A DNA stretch of 64,000 bases from NCBI GenBank assembly GCA_964019425.1, contig OZ025812.1:759027-823026 (forward strand), written 5' to 3'. This document shows, piece after piece, positions 43,848 to 55,518 of this stretch; position 1 is the stretch's first letter, and the number at the start of each line of letters is the position of its first letter. The notes under the pieces were generated by a model that searched no databases, had not been told where the DNA came from, and saw nothing but the letters and a program-made list of their open reading frames with translations. The stretch comes from Flectonema sp. DT1601 (Eukaryota > Euglenozoa > Diplonemea > Diplonemida > Diplonemidae). Made by a program: the position numbers and the translations under genes.

Positions 43848-44867
43848 ATGACTGCCATTTGGAGCATAGCTCTTCACATAGGTGTTGGAAGTTATCCGAC
43901 TGGGAATGAAAACAATTTAAAGAAGATGATGGAGACTGCTATTCGCGAGGGAATTGATGAGCTATCAAGAATATCGAGTAAGACACTCGTACTAGAATCA
44001 GATCTAATATCTGTAGCTGAACAAGTTGTTGAGATTATTGAGGATTCTGGTATGACGAATAGTGGTTGTGGTGGTCACTCAAACATCGATGGTATTCAAG
44101 TAAACGATGCGACACTAATCACGAGTAACGGAACACTTGGAGCTGTCACTGATACGAGAAGTTTAAACCCGATAAAGTCAGCTGCTGCTTTAGCGAGAAA
44201 CAAACTACTCAGCAGTGAAAATGACACTCCGTCACCAGTCTTTATAACTGGCAGTGGTCTTGATCAGAAACAAAAGAAAGTTTTGAAAGAGAATACTTCT
44301 GGTGTTGTTTCTTCAGAATCCAATCCTCTGATGGACTCACCAGACACGGTCGGTGTTGTAATCTACTGGAACGACAATTGTGATGATGAGGAATGTAAAA
44401 AAATATTCATTTCTGCTTCAAGCAGTGGTGGATTTAAAGGAAAACCGCGTGGAAGAGTTGGAGCTGCTGGGACTCCAGGTGCTGGTAGCTGGGCATCGAA
44501 AAATTGCGCTGTGTCTTTATCAGGCGCCGGTGAAATTATTATTTCGGAACTGTTAGCTGCCAAGTTATCGTGGTTTCCCAATGCCACTCGAGATGTTATT
44601 TTTGATTTTGCGAATAGTCACAAAGTTCCGATTGGCGGTATTGTTCTCTCACCATCTTCACTTTTAATTTTTTATAACACCCAGTCGCTTGGAATCTCAT
44701 ACGCTAGTAGTCAATTATCACAATGCCAACCACGTATTATTTTATTTAAAAGAAATGGATTGAAAGGAAACGAATGGTGTTCAAAACCAGAAATAATTGA
44801 AAAAGAATTTTCTCCCGAAATACCTTCCTCAGAACCTTTAATAAAAAGGTTCAAAGAATCATTTTAA
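43848..44867 (+). CDS. Taspase-1 / asparaginase-2-like Ntn hydrolase
   Basis: A 339-residue protein of the N-terminal-nucleophile asparaginase-2/taspase family. The start has a VGSY segment at the usual place of the HAGAG motif. A central GCGGHSNIDG ... DATLI ... LGAVTDTRSLNPIKSA block is typical of the family. DTVGVV at about residues 165-170 is the autocleavage site, with Thr as the new N-terminal nucleophile; a downstream SSSGG and GRVGAAGTPGAG give the oxyanion/active-site loops. The long insertion before DTVG is taspase-like and not plant-type asparaginase. Family members self-cleave into alpha and beta chains; taspase cuts after Asp in nuclear proteins, but the substrate here is unknown. 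Single exon. Confidence 0.8.
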   Translation: MTAIWSIALHIGVGSYPTGNENNLKKMMETAIREGIDELSRISSKTLVLESDLISVAEQVVEIIEDSGMTNSGCGGHSNIDGIQVNDATLITSNGTLGAVTDTRSLNPIKSAAALARNKLLSSENDTPSPVFITGSGLDQKQKKVLKENTSGVVSSESNPLMDSPDTVGVVIYWNDNCDDEECKKIFISASSSGGFKGKPRGRVGAAGTPGAGSWASKNCAVSLSGAGEIIISELLAAKLSWFPNATRDVIFDFANSHKVPIGGIVLSPSSLLIFYNTQSLGISYASSQLSQCQPRIILFKRNGLKGNEWCSKPEIIEKEFSPEIPSSEPLIKRFKESF

Positions 44868-44934
44868 TTTTTTTTTTTTTTTTGAATATATAAAAAAACT
44901 ATAAACTATATGAAAACAAAATTTAAACAAAAAA

Positions 44935-45075
44935 TTATCCAGCTATTAATAATTAATATGGTCAAAGAGTCTAGATTAGCTTCTATAAAGGGAAGTATTC
45001 TCGCGTATTTGGGGATTTTTTTTTCAAACTCGCGGGTTTTTCCCCACAAGAATATTTCCCTGCCACAGAGGATTT
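44935..45075 (+). repeat. Duplicate of the acceptor/start segment of the next gene
   Basis: Bases 44938-44978 repeat the start region at 45360-45402 (TATTAATAATTAAYATGRTC, then AAAGAGTCTAGATTA). Bases 45022-45062 repeat 45323-45362 (CTCGCGGG ... CCCCACAAGAATATTTCCCT). The upstream copy has an ATG but its frame does not reach the gene. Confidence 0.8.
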
Positions 45076-45376
45076 TTTGCGAAAGTCAGTTGATCAAGAA
45101 TCTAAAAAACCTTTGTACTTCCATGTGTCAGTTGGAACAAGGCATTATTTACTGAGTAAACACAATAAAAAACAACCATACTGCACAATAAAAATAATTT
45201 TTGCTGAAACTTTCCTTCATAACACATATATTTTCTTCACAAAAAAAAGAACAAAAAAAATGGCTGGATAAATGTATGCTGGCAAATATTCTCGCAGATT
45301 TAGAGAAAATAAAAAAAAAAAACTCGCGGGGTTTTCCCCCACAAGAATATTTCCCTTTACAGTATTAATAATTAAC

Positions 45377-48300
45377 ATGATCAAAGAGTCTAGATTACAG
45401 TCATTCGACGGAAGAATACAAACCATAGCATACAATAATATCGAAGACGGTGCGAATTTAACTCTAAATCAGTTAAAAAAATTAAAAGAATTTTTTGAAG
45501 GTGCAGACGTCGACGGGGAAGGCTCACTTAACGAAAATGAATTCACAAAAGCTTTTGCGAGAATAATGAATGGGTCTTCTGAGGATGAGTTAAAACAATG
45601 GTTTCGTAGAATCGACGCAAACGCCAACGGGTCAGTCGACTGGGATGAGTTTAGTTCGTACATTCTGCTGAACGGACAACATCAGACTGCAACCTACCAA
45701 AAAGCAAAATTTTGCAATAAAAAATCAAAATGGACTCCATCAATAAATGAAGTCCACAAACAATCAGTAACCACTGCGGTGTTACACTCAAGCAGGTCTG
45801 GGACCAGAGTCTTCACCGGGTCATCAGACGCGACTGTTAAAGTCTGGAACTACGCATCAAAATCTCTTGACGCAACACTACAAATGCCTGCTTGGGTTTT
45901 ATCTTCCAGAATGCTAAAAAACGGTCGTCGAATTTTATCGAGTCACAGCGACGGAAGCATATCCGTTATTGACACTGAAAAATTCGATATTATCTCGCTG
46001 TTTATACCAAAGAAATCAGCTTCGACATATCGATGGCAGGGTTTAGGTAAAATATCAGCACCGGAAACACACCATGGAGTGTCTGACTACACGTCAATTA
46101 CTAGCAATAAGAATATTGAGGCGTTGAAAGAAAAACTTGAACAAGATAGAGAAAAAATGGTTTTATCGAAAACAAAGACGAGACCTAACGTTATTAAAAC
46201 AACAGGTCTGACTGATATTCCATCTTGTATTGAGTTGGTTACCATTGGGTTCGGATCAGCATTGGCTGGATATGTTTCAGATGAAAAAACATTATTATTG
46301 GCAGGTCTTAAAAACGGTGATATAGTTTTTTATCCTGTTGTGAATGACCATTTAACGTCAAGACATGATTTTGAGAATTTGACTATGTCGCATTCGCATT
46401 ATTGGAGTGGTGTTCACTCCTCGAGTGTTTCAGGAATACGATGGAGTAAATCAATTGATAATTTAATATCCATTTCATGGGATGGTTACATCAAATTTTT
46501 AAATGTCGAATGCTGCAAAGTCTCTCGAACTCTACAACCTGATCGAAGAACTCAACTCACAAGATCTCTTTTCCGCTTAGAATGGAATGACGATCGCAAA
46601 CTACTAGCAACGCATGGTAAAGATCCCATCGTTCAATTATGGAATCCGTACATGTCTGAACCCGTAGCACTTCTTCAACACCCAACCACTGTCAGTGACA
46701 TGGCTTTTAACTCTGAAGATTGTCAGCTAATCACTTTAACGGAGGAAAATTTAATTAAAGTTTGGGACATTAGAACTTTTAAATGCGTTCAAACTCTTAA
46801 AGACAATAATCACATTCGTCATCTATCAAAACTTTGTTATAACAGAAGTGTTTCTACTGATCTTATATTGTGTAGCACATATCCAACATCGTGGTCATCG
46901 TTAAAAACATCATCTCCGTGCGAATCTGATATAGGGGGTGGATTGCTCCATCAACAGCCTGTATCAGTTCTTCTTAAAAACTTACAACTTGCTAATCAAA
47001 TTATAGCTATTGATTCTGACGCAGTTGTTACTTGGGATCCTTCCAGTGGTAAGCGGTCGTTTAAATATGACATACAACAGTCTATACGTACGGCTTGTGA
47101 TAGTGGTTTACTCCCTGCAAATCATGAAGATTGTGTCATCACTTCAGTCAACCTCGACGGCAATGGAAGAAGACTAATGCTCGGTACACATTACGGAACT
47201 ATTCTACTTTGGAATTACATTTCTGGTCAGCTTTTAAAAATTTGCAATCCTCCTGTTTCACCAGGGCATGTTACTACCTCAGAAATAACATGTGTCTGGC
47301 ATTGCACGTATGACGCTTTGAATTTTAAATACATATATGGCACGTCGAAAAATACTTTGAATATTTGGCAGGATACAGAGGCGACTGTCTCGTGTGTGGA
47401 ATATACGTTTACGTTGCCAACTTCGGATTCTAATGAGCATTTTACGAATCTGGCTCATGTTCCACCATGGACGTTGTTGTTGGGAACTAGTACAGGAAGG
47501 ATTATTTGTTATGAGTTGAGGAATAAAACGTTGACGGGTGCTCTTCAGCGAGTTCCTATCATCCCGATGTCGTTGGGTAGATTATCAACGGATTCGAAGC
47601 AAGTGAGTCGTGCGAGTCCAGAGATGTCGCCTCCGTCTTCGAGCATCTCAATTGCGAATATTGAGTTGCTTCCTGTTGATGATAAAGTTCGAAAAGGATT
47701 TCCTCCAATTCTAATCGCATCCTGTTCTGATAGTCGAATTCAAGTTTGGGATATTCAACAGCGGAGATTATTGTACCATTGGCTTCCTGGATCTAAGTCA
47801 AGTTCTTCATGTAACAGCAGCCTTGCTAATAATCGAGTATTTACTGGTGATGAGACAGGTATGGTTAGATCATGGTTGTTAGATTTTATAGAGCAACCAT
47901 CTCCAACTACAACAACATTCTCATGCAGAGGTTTACATTATTCTGTTAGTGTGGTTCGTGAACTCAAATTTCAGGTCAGTAAAACAAGTAGAATCACTTC
48001 AATATGCGCGCATGCTGACCAAGTTGTAGTAGGCTGTAGTAACAGTAAGCTGTATGCCTATTCTCAGGAAGGATGTTTTATTGGGGAATTTGGAGTAACG
48101 CAGCCCACGGAATGGGGATCAGGTCAAGACGGAAACACTCCTCGTATCAGAAAACCACTTTTTCCAAAAATTGAAAGTCGTCAACATGACGGAAGTATTT
48201 ATGAATCGACTATCGATCCTCAGACGCCGTTCGTATCGTCACCACAACAGATCGCGTTGTCGTCGAGGTTTCGTAAAAAAACAGCAAATATTCAAAAATA

Positions 48301-49333
48301 TGCATCAAAAAAAGGAGGTGAAACTCAAAAAAGCTTTTTCGACTCTTGCATTCCATCACAACCTTGTCACATTGAACCAGACGATGTATCAATAAAAGTT
48401 ATGCCTGGGCTTCATGAACAGATGGATTGCATTCCTCAGGGGATTTGTCTGTCTGCACAAAAATTAATAAATAAATTACAATCAGAAATGACACCTTCAG
48501 GTCCAGTTGCTGGATGTGAAGCTTCGTGTGAATTAGAACACAATAGTGACGGTGATCATGAGGCTGACAGACAAGTACCGTCACTTCCTGTTCTGTGTTC
48601 AGATTCTAGTTCTGTGTGTAGACGTGTTTCAGTAAAGAATAAGATGTCAGTATCATTGATTAGTTCTGATAATATTAAAACATTGAGAGCAGTGATTCAA
48701 AGTAATCAAACTTTAGACGAAAATCACACAACTGATATGACGGATTCAGTTCCTTCAAACTCTGACAAGAAGACACGACAAGCGGGTGATCACCTAATCC
48801 AGACTACGACTACTACTACGCAGATGACAAATCCAAGTAGTAGAAAACCACCTGAAAACTGTTCATTAAAAATACCAAAACCAACCGACACTACGGCCTT
48901 AGTAGTTGGAAATGTATTGAGAAAGAGATCACGTCGACCTGCTGGGGTTGTAATGAAAAAGATAAACTGTTCTTCACCGACTACCAGTTCCACTGACCTT
49001 CGTCGGGAAGATAAAATGTGCATATCGACACCCTGTACTCTCAGTGTCTCAACAACAGCTAAGAAACAACTCGGATGGTCAGCACATCATCGCAGGCAGG
49101 TCTTCGAGATGTTGAGTTTGCAAAAGAACAAAATTAAATTTTCTGAAGAAATTGGAGAAAATTCATCAAAAGTTGCAAACAAACAAGTTGAGGATTGGAT
49201 GTCTGTGGGGAAATCAATTCGGAGGAGAGTAATTAGAAATAGACCAAAACAAAATATAAATTCGAACCCTCATCATAGACGAGATTGTTCACCCTCTCTC
49301 GTGATGACTCCACAACCTCCCAGTAAGTTATAG
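45377..49333 (+). CDS. EF-hand and WD40 protein (WDR49/EFCAB8/WDR64-like)
   Basis: A 1,318-residue protein. I take the ATG at 45377, 15 bases after a TTTACAG acceptor, because the further upstream ATG (45272) lies before this acceptor in AT-rich leader sequence. Two EF-hand loops are at residues 44-55 (DVDGEGSLNENE) and 80-91 (DANANGSVDWDE); both keep the acidic ligands. From about residue 120 to 900 there are WD40 repeats (TGSSDATVKVWN, SWDGYIKFLN, LWNPY, KVWDIRT, ILLWNY, IQVWDIQ), enough for two beta-propellers. A Ser/Thr-rich, probably disordered tail of about 400 residues ends in basic segments. EF-hand plus double-propeller proteins of this type occur in ciliated eukaryotes. A calcium-sensitive axonemal or scaffold role is inference. 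One exon. Confidence 0.85.
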   Translation: MIKESRLQSFDGRIQTIAYNNIEDGANLTLNQLKKLKEFFEGADVDGEGSLNENEFTKAFARIMNGSSEDELKQWFRRIDANANGSVDWDEFSSYILLNGQHQTATYQKAKFCNKKSKWTPSINEVHKQSVTTAVLHSSRSGTRVFTGSSDATVKVWNYASKSLDATLQMPAWVLSSRMLKNGRRILSSHSDGSISVIDTEKFDIISLFIPKKSASTYRWQGLGKISAPETHHGVSDYTSITSNKNIEALKEKLEQDREKMVLSKTKTRPNVIKTTGLTDIPSCIELVTIGFGSALAGYVSDEKTLLLAGLKNGDIVFYPVVNDHLTSRHDFENLTMSHSHYWSGVHSSSVSGIRWSKSIDNLISISWDGYIKFLNVECCKVSRTLQPDRRTQLTRSLFRLEWNDDRKLLATHGKDPIVQLWNPYMSEPVALLQHPTTVSDMAFNSEDCQLITLTEENLIKVWDIRTFKCVQTLKDNNHIRHLSKLCYNRSVSTDLILCSTYPTSWSSLKTSSPCESDIGGGLLHQQPVSVLLKNLQLANQIIAIDSDAVVTWDPSSGKRSFKYDIQQSIRTACDSGLLPANHEDCVITSVNLDGNGRRLMLGTHYGTILLWNYISGQLLKICNPPVSPGHVTTSEITCVWHCTYDALNFKYIYGTSKNTLNIWQDTEATVSCVEYTFTLPTSDSNEHFTNLAHVPPWTLLLGTSTGRIICYELRNKTLTGALQRVPIIPMSLGRLSTDSKQVSRASPEMSPPSSSISIANIELLPVDDKVRKGFPPILIASCSDSRIQVWDIQQRRLLYHWLPGSKSSSSCNSSLANNRVFTGDETGMVRSWLLDFIEQPSPTTTTFSCRGLHYSVSVVRELKFQVSKTSRITSICAHADQVVVGCSNSKLYAYSQEGCFIGEFGVTQPTEWGSGQDGNTPRIRKPLFPKIESRQHDGSIYESTIDPQTPFVSSPQQIALSSRFRKKTANIQKYASKKGGETQKSFFDSCIPSQPCHIEPDDVSIKVMPGLHEQMDCIPQGICLSAQKLINKLQSEMTPSGPVAGCEASCELEHNSDGDHEADRQVPSLPVLCSDSSSVCRRVSVKNKMSVSLISSDNIKTLRAVIQSNQTLDENHTTDMTDSVPSNSDKKTRQAGDHLIQTTTTTTQMTNPSSRKPPENCSLKIPKPTDTTALVVGNVLRKRSRRPAGVVMKKINCSSPTTSSTDLRREDKMCISTPCTLSVSTTAKKQLGWSAHHRRQVFEMLSLQKNKIKFSEEIGENSSKVANKQVEDWMSVGKSIRRRVIRNRPKQNINSNPHHRRDCSPSLVMTPQPPSKL

Positions 49334-49591
49334 TTAGATACGTTTGTTATGTTTCATTTACACTAGAGTGAGTGTTTTACAGCACTTTATTCCCTTATTT
49401 TGATTTTGATTTTGATTTTTTTTGTGTTGCTTACTCTCATAATCTTGTTTTATTTCATACGCAGCACACACACATATTAATCAATTGTCAAAAAAAAGAG
49501 AGAGGGTGGGTAAGACGATTAAAAAAAAACAACTATTTTAATTTAAAAAAAAAATAACAGTGGGTCAAATATAAAATAAAATAAAAAAAAC

Positions 49592-51142
49592 ATGGATCCC
49601 AAACCTATTGAAATCAGTGAAGGTCAGGAGTTAAAATTTGAATCAGCTCAGGATGGTGTTACCCGTGTGATGGTTAAACTGAATTCAGGACATTGCGAAT
49701 GCTTCGGTACTATTCTCGAAGAAAAAAGGGTTTATAAATTTCCATTAGGAACAAAAGCAGCGCTGAGTTGTCCTCCAGGCACTGGTGGCTGTCAAGTTGA
49801 ACTAATGTGCGCAGAGAAAGTTCAAACCAGACCATGGACTGGTGATGTATACACTGGAATGTTAGCCACTCTCACCGCAAAACGAAATGCCGCGAGGACC
49901 AACAAAAATGCTGGACCAAGAATAATAGTAATCGGTGATACAGACACTGGGAAGAGTACACTTTGTAAATATATCATTAACTCAGCTGTCAAGAGTGGAC
50001 ATGCATTGACTTTCGTCGATGGTGACCTTGGACAGAATAGTATCACTGTACCGGGTTCTCTCTCATCAGTTTTTATTGAAGGTATGTTAACAAAAATAAA
50101 AAAATTCAAAAATTCAATTTTTTTTTCTTTTTTCTAAACGTAAACCCTTTTCTTTGAATAACAACTACAAATGTTTTCCTTTCAGTCAATCCCTTGCTCA
50201 TTAATCTGCTTTCCTTATTTTCTACATAGAATGGCTTTAGTTAAAAAAAAAATCCAAAAAAAAAAAAAAAAAAATCAGGTGAACAAGTCGACGTTGAAGA
50301 GAGTTTTACTCTCCTTCCACCATTAGCTTTCTTCTTTGGAGATTTTTCATTGACTCCAGCTAATGTGAGAAAATACCAGCATTTGATGGCCCAAACTGGA
50401 GCTTGTCTAAAGGGAAATGCTCAGCAAAGACCTCAATTTTTATACGGAGGAATAGTGGTAAACACAATGGGATGGGTTAAAGACTTAGGACTGACTGCGA
50501 TAAAAATGATTATTGACGCCTTAGAGATAGATACAATTATTAGTATCGGTGACTCTGAAACATCAGCAAGTTTGAGAAATTCGTTACAACCTGGAGGAGA
50601 AATATTTGATATTCCGAGATCGACTTCTACCATCACCAGAACTAGCGCATATCGAAAGTGTGCGAGAGGTGAGAGGGTTGGAGACTATTTCAGAGGAGTA
50701 AAAACTCTGTTGCATCCGGTCAAAGCTGTTGTTTCTTTCAGTGATATCGAACTCGTTCAGGTTGGTTCTGGTTTCTCATCCGGACAGACCACAGAACTAC
50801 CTGACTTTTTAAAAATTAAAACTGTCAACCCAGACACCTCTCAAATCCTTTGCATCGCGGCAGTTTCACATGCAGCTTTCCCAGAAGAAGTACCTCATGC
50901 TAACATTGCTGGATTTGTTGTGATTCTTAACGTTGATATGGACCGTCGTAATATGACACTACTCATGCCTTCAGGAAGTCAGCCACCTCGGTATGTATAA
51001 TTATGTGTTTATCAGTCAGTTTGTTTAGTAAAATACAACAAAAATACAAAATAACAAAATAACAAAAAAAAAAAAAAAAAAAAACAGACGATTCCTTATT
51101 GTGTCAAGAATCACTGTATCTTATCAAGATATCTCAGGGTAA
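49592..51142 (+). CDS. CLP1: CLP1, polynucleotide kinase of pre-mRNA 3'-end processing (3 exons)
   Basis: Exons are 49592-50081, 50279-50990 and 51088-51142, giving 418 residues, the usual CLP1 length. Both introns have GTATGT donors and A-run-CAG acceptors. The obvious frame would stop at 51000, but that stop is inside the second intron. Splicing adds a short C-terminus, RFLIVSRITVSYQDISG, matching the position of the family's terminal beta strand. Residues about 115-123 are the Walker A loop GDTDTGKST, with DGDLGQNSITVPG just after. CLP1 is part of cleavage factor II in mRNA 3'-end formation and of the tRNA-splicing endonuclease complex in animals; yeast Clp1 lacks kinase activity. The intact Walker A here permits ATP binding. 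An AG acceptor is at 49559-49560. Confidence 0.88.
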
Positions 51143-51524
51143 TGACTTGGTAGTTTTCAATCTTCTTGTTGTCTTACAAGGCAAGCAGTGTTTCTTAGTG
51201 TGTGTTGCTACTGTAGCAACGTTCCCATTCCCTTTTTTGAACGAATTCCAGTGCAAGTAGTTTTAAAAAAAAAAAAAAAAAAATTATTATTTAAAAAAAA
51301 AAGTTTTTAAAAAAAAAAAAAAAAAAAAAAAGGAAAACAAATTACTTGTTAATAATAATGGAAGAGCACGGAACGAGCAAAACCTCATCACCAGTGGACG
51401 GTCTACATACTGTGTAGTGTTTTTGTTGCTCTTTTTTTGTGTTTAAAAAAGATTATTTTAAAACAGCGAATGCCCAGTCGAAGTTAAGTCTCTTTTCTCT
51501 CTTTGTGTTTTTTTATTTTACTAA

Positions 51525-52013
<489 letters not shown>

Positions 52014-52425
52014 AATCACTACGCGTCCTTAAAAAAAAAAAAAGACAAAAAAAAAGTAGAGAGAATGATGTCTTTCTTTGTATCACCTAACACAATGAGC
52101 TGTTAGCAAAAAAAAAAAAAAAAAAAACAACAAAAAAAAGCCAATATCAGCTTTGAATCGTTCTGTCCATTCTGAATAACAGTTGTTTTGGTAATAAAGT
52201 ACGACTTCCTATTACAACTTCAGTTTGGTATCGGTCAGTGGTCCTTTTGTTTCTTAGTGAAGACCTTATTATAGGCTCATGTTAGAAAGGGAAGGAAACA
52301 TTTATGGTTTTTCGGTTACTCTCAAAACTCATGAAATTTTGTTTTACAGAACTCACAGATAGATGTTGCAAGGCGTTTTCAGGGGGTTTCTGGCGCCGTT
52401 ACTTACTGCAGACTGGATGTAATAG

Positions 52426-52944
<519 letters not shown>

Positions 52945-53507
52945 AATCACTTTCGGAGTTAATATTCTTACAGTGAGATCTTGTATCAATTTGTTCTTTG
53001 TGAACGTTATTATCAGGCAACGTTGTGGTTGAGATTGTTCTCAGCAGCGTAGTCTTCGTTGATCAAACTGAATTCGTGAAGTACAAAAAAAAAAAAAAAA
53101 ACTGAAAAAAAAAAAAAAAAAGTAAAAAAATCAAAGTACGAGTAGGTGTCGTAGTATTTTGTAAACAAAAAAAAAATTCAAATTGAGCATTTTCTTTTTT
53201 TTAAAATATAATTTTTCATTGGTACAGCACGGAAAAAGAGATGTGTATGCAGCTGAGTTAGAAACATTTATTATAATGTAAAGTATTTACGTCAATCGCA
53301 GAGTGTATACCTACACTTAACATTACCTTAGTCAACATGTATCTCAGAAGTAATGTTAAAAATTTATCGTCATGTTGTTTTATGATACAATACATTTGTA
53401 TTTTATCTGCGTTGTTGAATCGTTCAAAAAAAAAAAAAAAAAAAAAAAACAGAATTCCGATATAATTTTTAAATTAGTTTCTTTCAGGTTCCGAATACAA
53501 CAACAAC

Positions 53508-53837
53508 ATGAGTGAACAAGACGTAAGAGTTTGTTGGGTAACATGTCAAAAGGATACAACTGAAAAAATAGCATCGGTGCTACTTGAATCTGAGGCAGTA
53601 GCATGTGTTAACGTAATACCTCAGGTGACAAGTTATTATAAATGGGAAGGAAAGATGAATTGTGATAAAGAAGATTTATTAATGATAAAAACAATAAAAT
53701 CGAATATCCCGATAGTAATTAATATTGTTAAAGAAAATCATCCTTATGACTGTCCGGAAGTTTTATCGATGAAAATAGATGACGGAAACCCCTCGTATCT
53801 TGACTGGGTGAGAACTCAGTGTAGATCTTCAAAGTGA
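53508..53837 (+). CDS. CUTA: CutA family protein
   Basis: A 109-residue protein of the CutA1 (divalent ion tolerance) family. Signatures are CVNVIPQVTSYYKWEGKM, LLMIKT, and HPYDCPEVLSMKIDDGNPSYLDWV, in the expected order and over the full family length. CutA1 forms very stable trimers with a ferredoxin-like fold; the cellular role in eukaryotes is unsettled. A TTTCTTTCAG acceptor (53486-53487) lies 20 bases before the ATG. No targeting peptide is seen, so it is probably cytosolic. Confidence 0.95.
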   Translation: MSEQDVRVCWVTCQKDTTEKIASVLLESEAVACVNVIPQVTSYYKWEGKMNCDKEDLLMIKTIKSNIPIVINIVKENHPYDCPEVLSMKIDDGNPSYLDWVRTQCRSSK

Positions 53838-53976
53838 CCATTGAGATTAATTATAAGAAAGTAATTATAATAATAAAGAAAAAAAGAATGATATTTTTTT
53901 TCTCAATGTTTTTTATTTGTTGAACTTAAATCTACCAAAATCATTTTTTTCTTTACACAGATTACCCATCAGCTAC

Positions 53977-54636
53977 ATGGGAGGTTTCGGGAAAGGAAAG
54001 GGAGGAAAAGGAGGAAAGGGAGGAGGTAAAGGAGGAGGTAAGGGTGGTAAATTCGGAGAACCAGATCCACCAGAATGGGTTGAGATTGCCGGAACCTTCC
54101 TCCACTCCGCCGAAAACCAGATGGTTGCCAAGAGTGTAAACACTGAGAGAGTATGTTTTCTATCAATTTCTTTTTGTTAATAACAAACACAACGAAACTC
54201 TCCCAAACTACGAAAACAACACAAAAACAGGTTCCGATGTTCAACACCTTCGTCTACACTGAAGACAAGACCAAACTAGGAAAGATCGATGAGATCCTCG
54301 GACCTATCAGAGATGTTCATATGTCAATCACTCCTGAGCGTGGTGTTGACGCGAGCAGCTTCAACGCCGTATGTATTCACCTTTCAAGGTTGACAGTTCT
54401 TGTGTAGAACACTATTGTTAAAAACAAACAAACAAACAAACAAACAGGGCGACAACTTCTACATCAGCACCCAAAAGTTCACCCCACTCAACAGATTCAC
54501 CGACCCACCAAGAAAGGGAGGAAAGAAGGGAGGTGGAAAAGGAAAGGGCGGTGGTAAAGGAAAGGGTGGTGGAAAGAAGGGAGGTGGAAAGGGATTCAAG
54601 GGTGGAAAGGGAAAGGGAAAAGGAAAGGGTTGGTAG
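53977..54636 (+). CDS. GAR1: GAR1, H/ACA snoRNP protein (3 exons)
   Basis: Exons are 53977-54150, 54231-54368 and 54448-54636, all phase 0, with GTATGT donors. The 166-residue product has an N-terminal Gly/Lys-rich segment and a core (EWVEIAGTFLHSAENQMV, VPMFNTFVYTEDKTKLGKIDEILGPI, GDNFYISTQKFTPLNRF) matching the Gar1 domain, then a Gly/Lys-rich tail. GAR1 binds the pseudouridine synthase Cbf5/dyskerin in H/ACA RNPs that modify rRNA. Usual GAR1 tails are GAR (Gly-Arg) boxes; here they are Gly-Lys, so methyl-arginine regulation would be absent. An acceptor CTTTACACAG ends at 53960, 16 bases before the ATG. Confidence 0.93.
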
Positions 54637-55518
54637 AGCATTTCCCTTATTAAAAAAAGTAGTCGCAAAGTTATAAGCAGGTTGCTTTTTTGCTAGGTGC
54701 TACTACTACCCCTATCGGAGGCACCTTTTTTAAAACTTTAGCAGCAAACACAATCAGAAATGTTGTAATATACCGATTCAGTGTCATCAGCGAAAGGAAA
54801 TAAAAAAAAAAATTAAAAAAAAAAAAAATGAAATCCATTCACAGCTCCCCATTTGTCTTTCGTAATTTATCACGTAATCAATATTGATTTTTTTTTTTTT
54901 TTTTTTTTTTTTGTTGTTGTTGTGTTTCACTGGCTTCTCAGTTTAAATCATAATACCAAAAATAACACACACACACACATGTATACTTCTATAATGCCAG
55001 GGTATATGTTGGACTTTTTTTAAGCTTAAACGCATGTAGGTCTATTCCCGCTCCAATGTCCTTTTTTTCTTTGCATATTTTTTTTTTATCTTTTGTTGTC
55101 GTTTAGTGTTTTCATCTCCGAAGAAAAAAAAAGGAGGAAAAAAAAAAAAAAAAAGTTGGGAAAAACTTGAAGGGGGTTAAAGATCAGTAAGATAGTTGGA
55201 AAAAAAAAAAAAAAAAAAACATTCGGAGGAAGCACGTCGTGCCCTTTAACGTTTTCTGCTTCTGTAAGATAGCGAACTTAATAGGTTACGCAAATGCGTT
55301 ACAAGTTTGTGACTCTTTTCTTGTTTTTCCTCAGTCAGCCACCCCAAAAAAAAAAAAAAAAAAACGGTGGAAATAAAAGGGATCAAAAAAAAAAAAGAGA
55401 TTCTTTGTTTTTTCTTTTTTTTCTTTTGCCTTTTGTTTCCAACTTCGATTCCACATGAACTCTGTTTAAATCTAAACTAACGTTTCTATTACCCCCCATT
55501 CAGTACAGGCTACTGGCA
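54637..55518. other. Intergenic, no gene seen
   Basis: About 0.9 kb with homopolymer runs and a (CA) repeat near 54964. No coding sequence or RNA gene recognised. Confidence 0.6.

Noticed and set aside
45272-45376. N-terminal extension of the EF-hand/WD40 protein
   Set aside because: It lies before a clear acceptor, has low-complexity Lys/Arg composition, and matches the duplicated leader rather than a protein domain.
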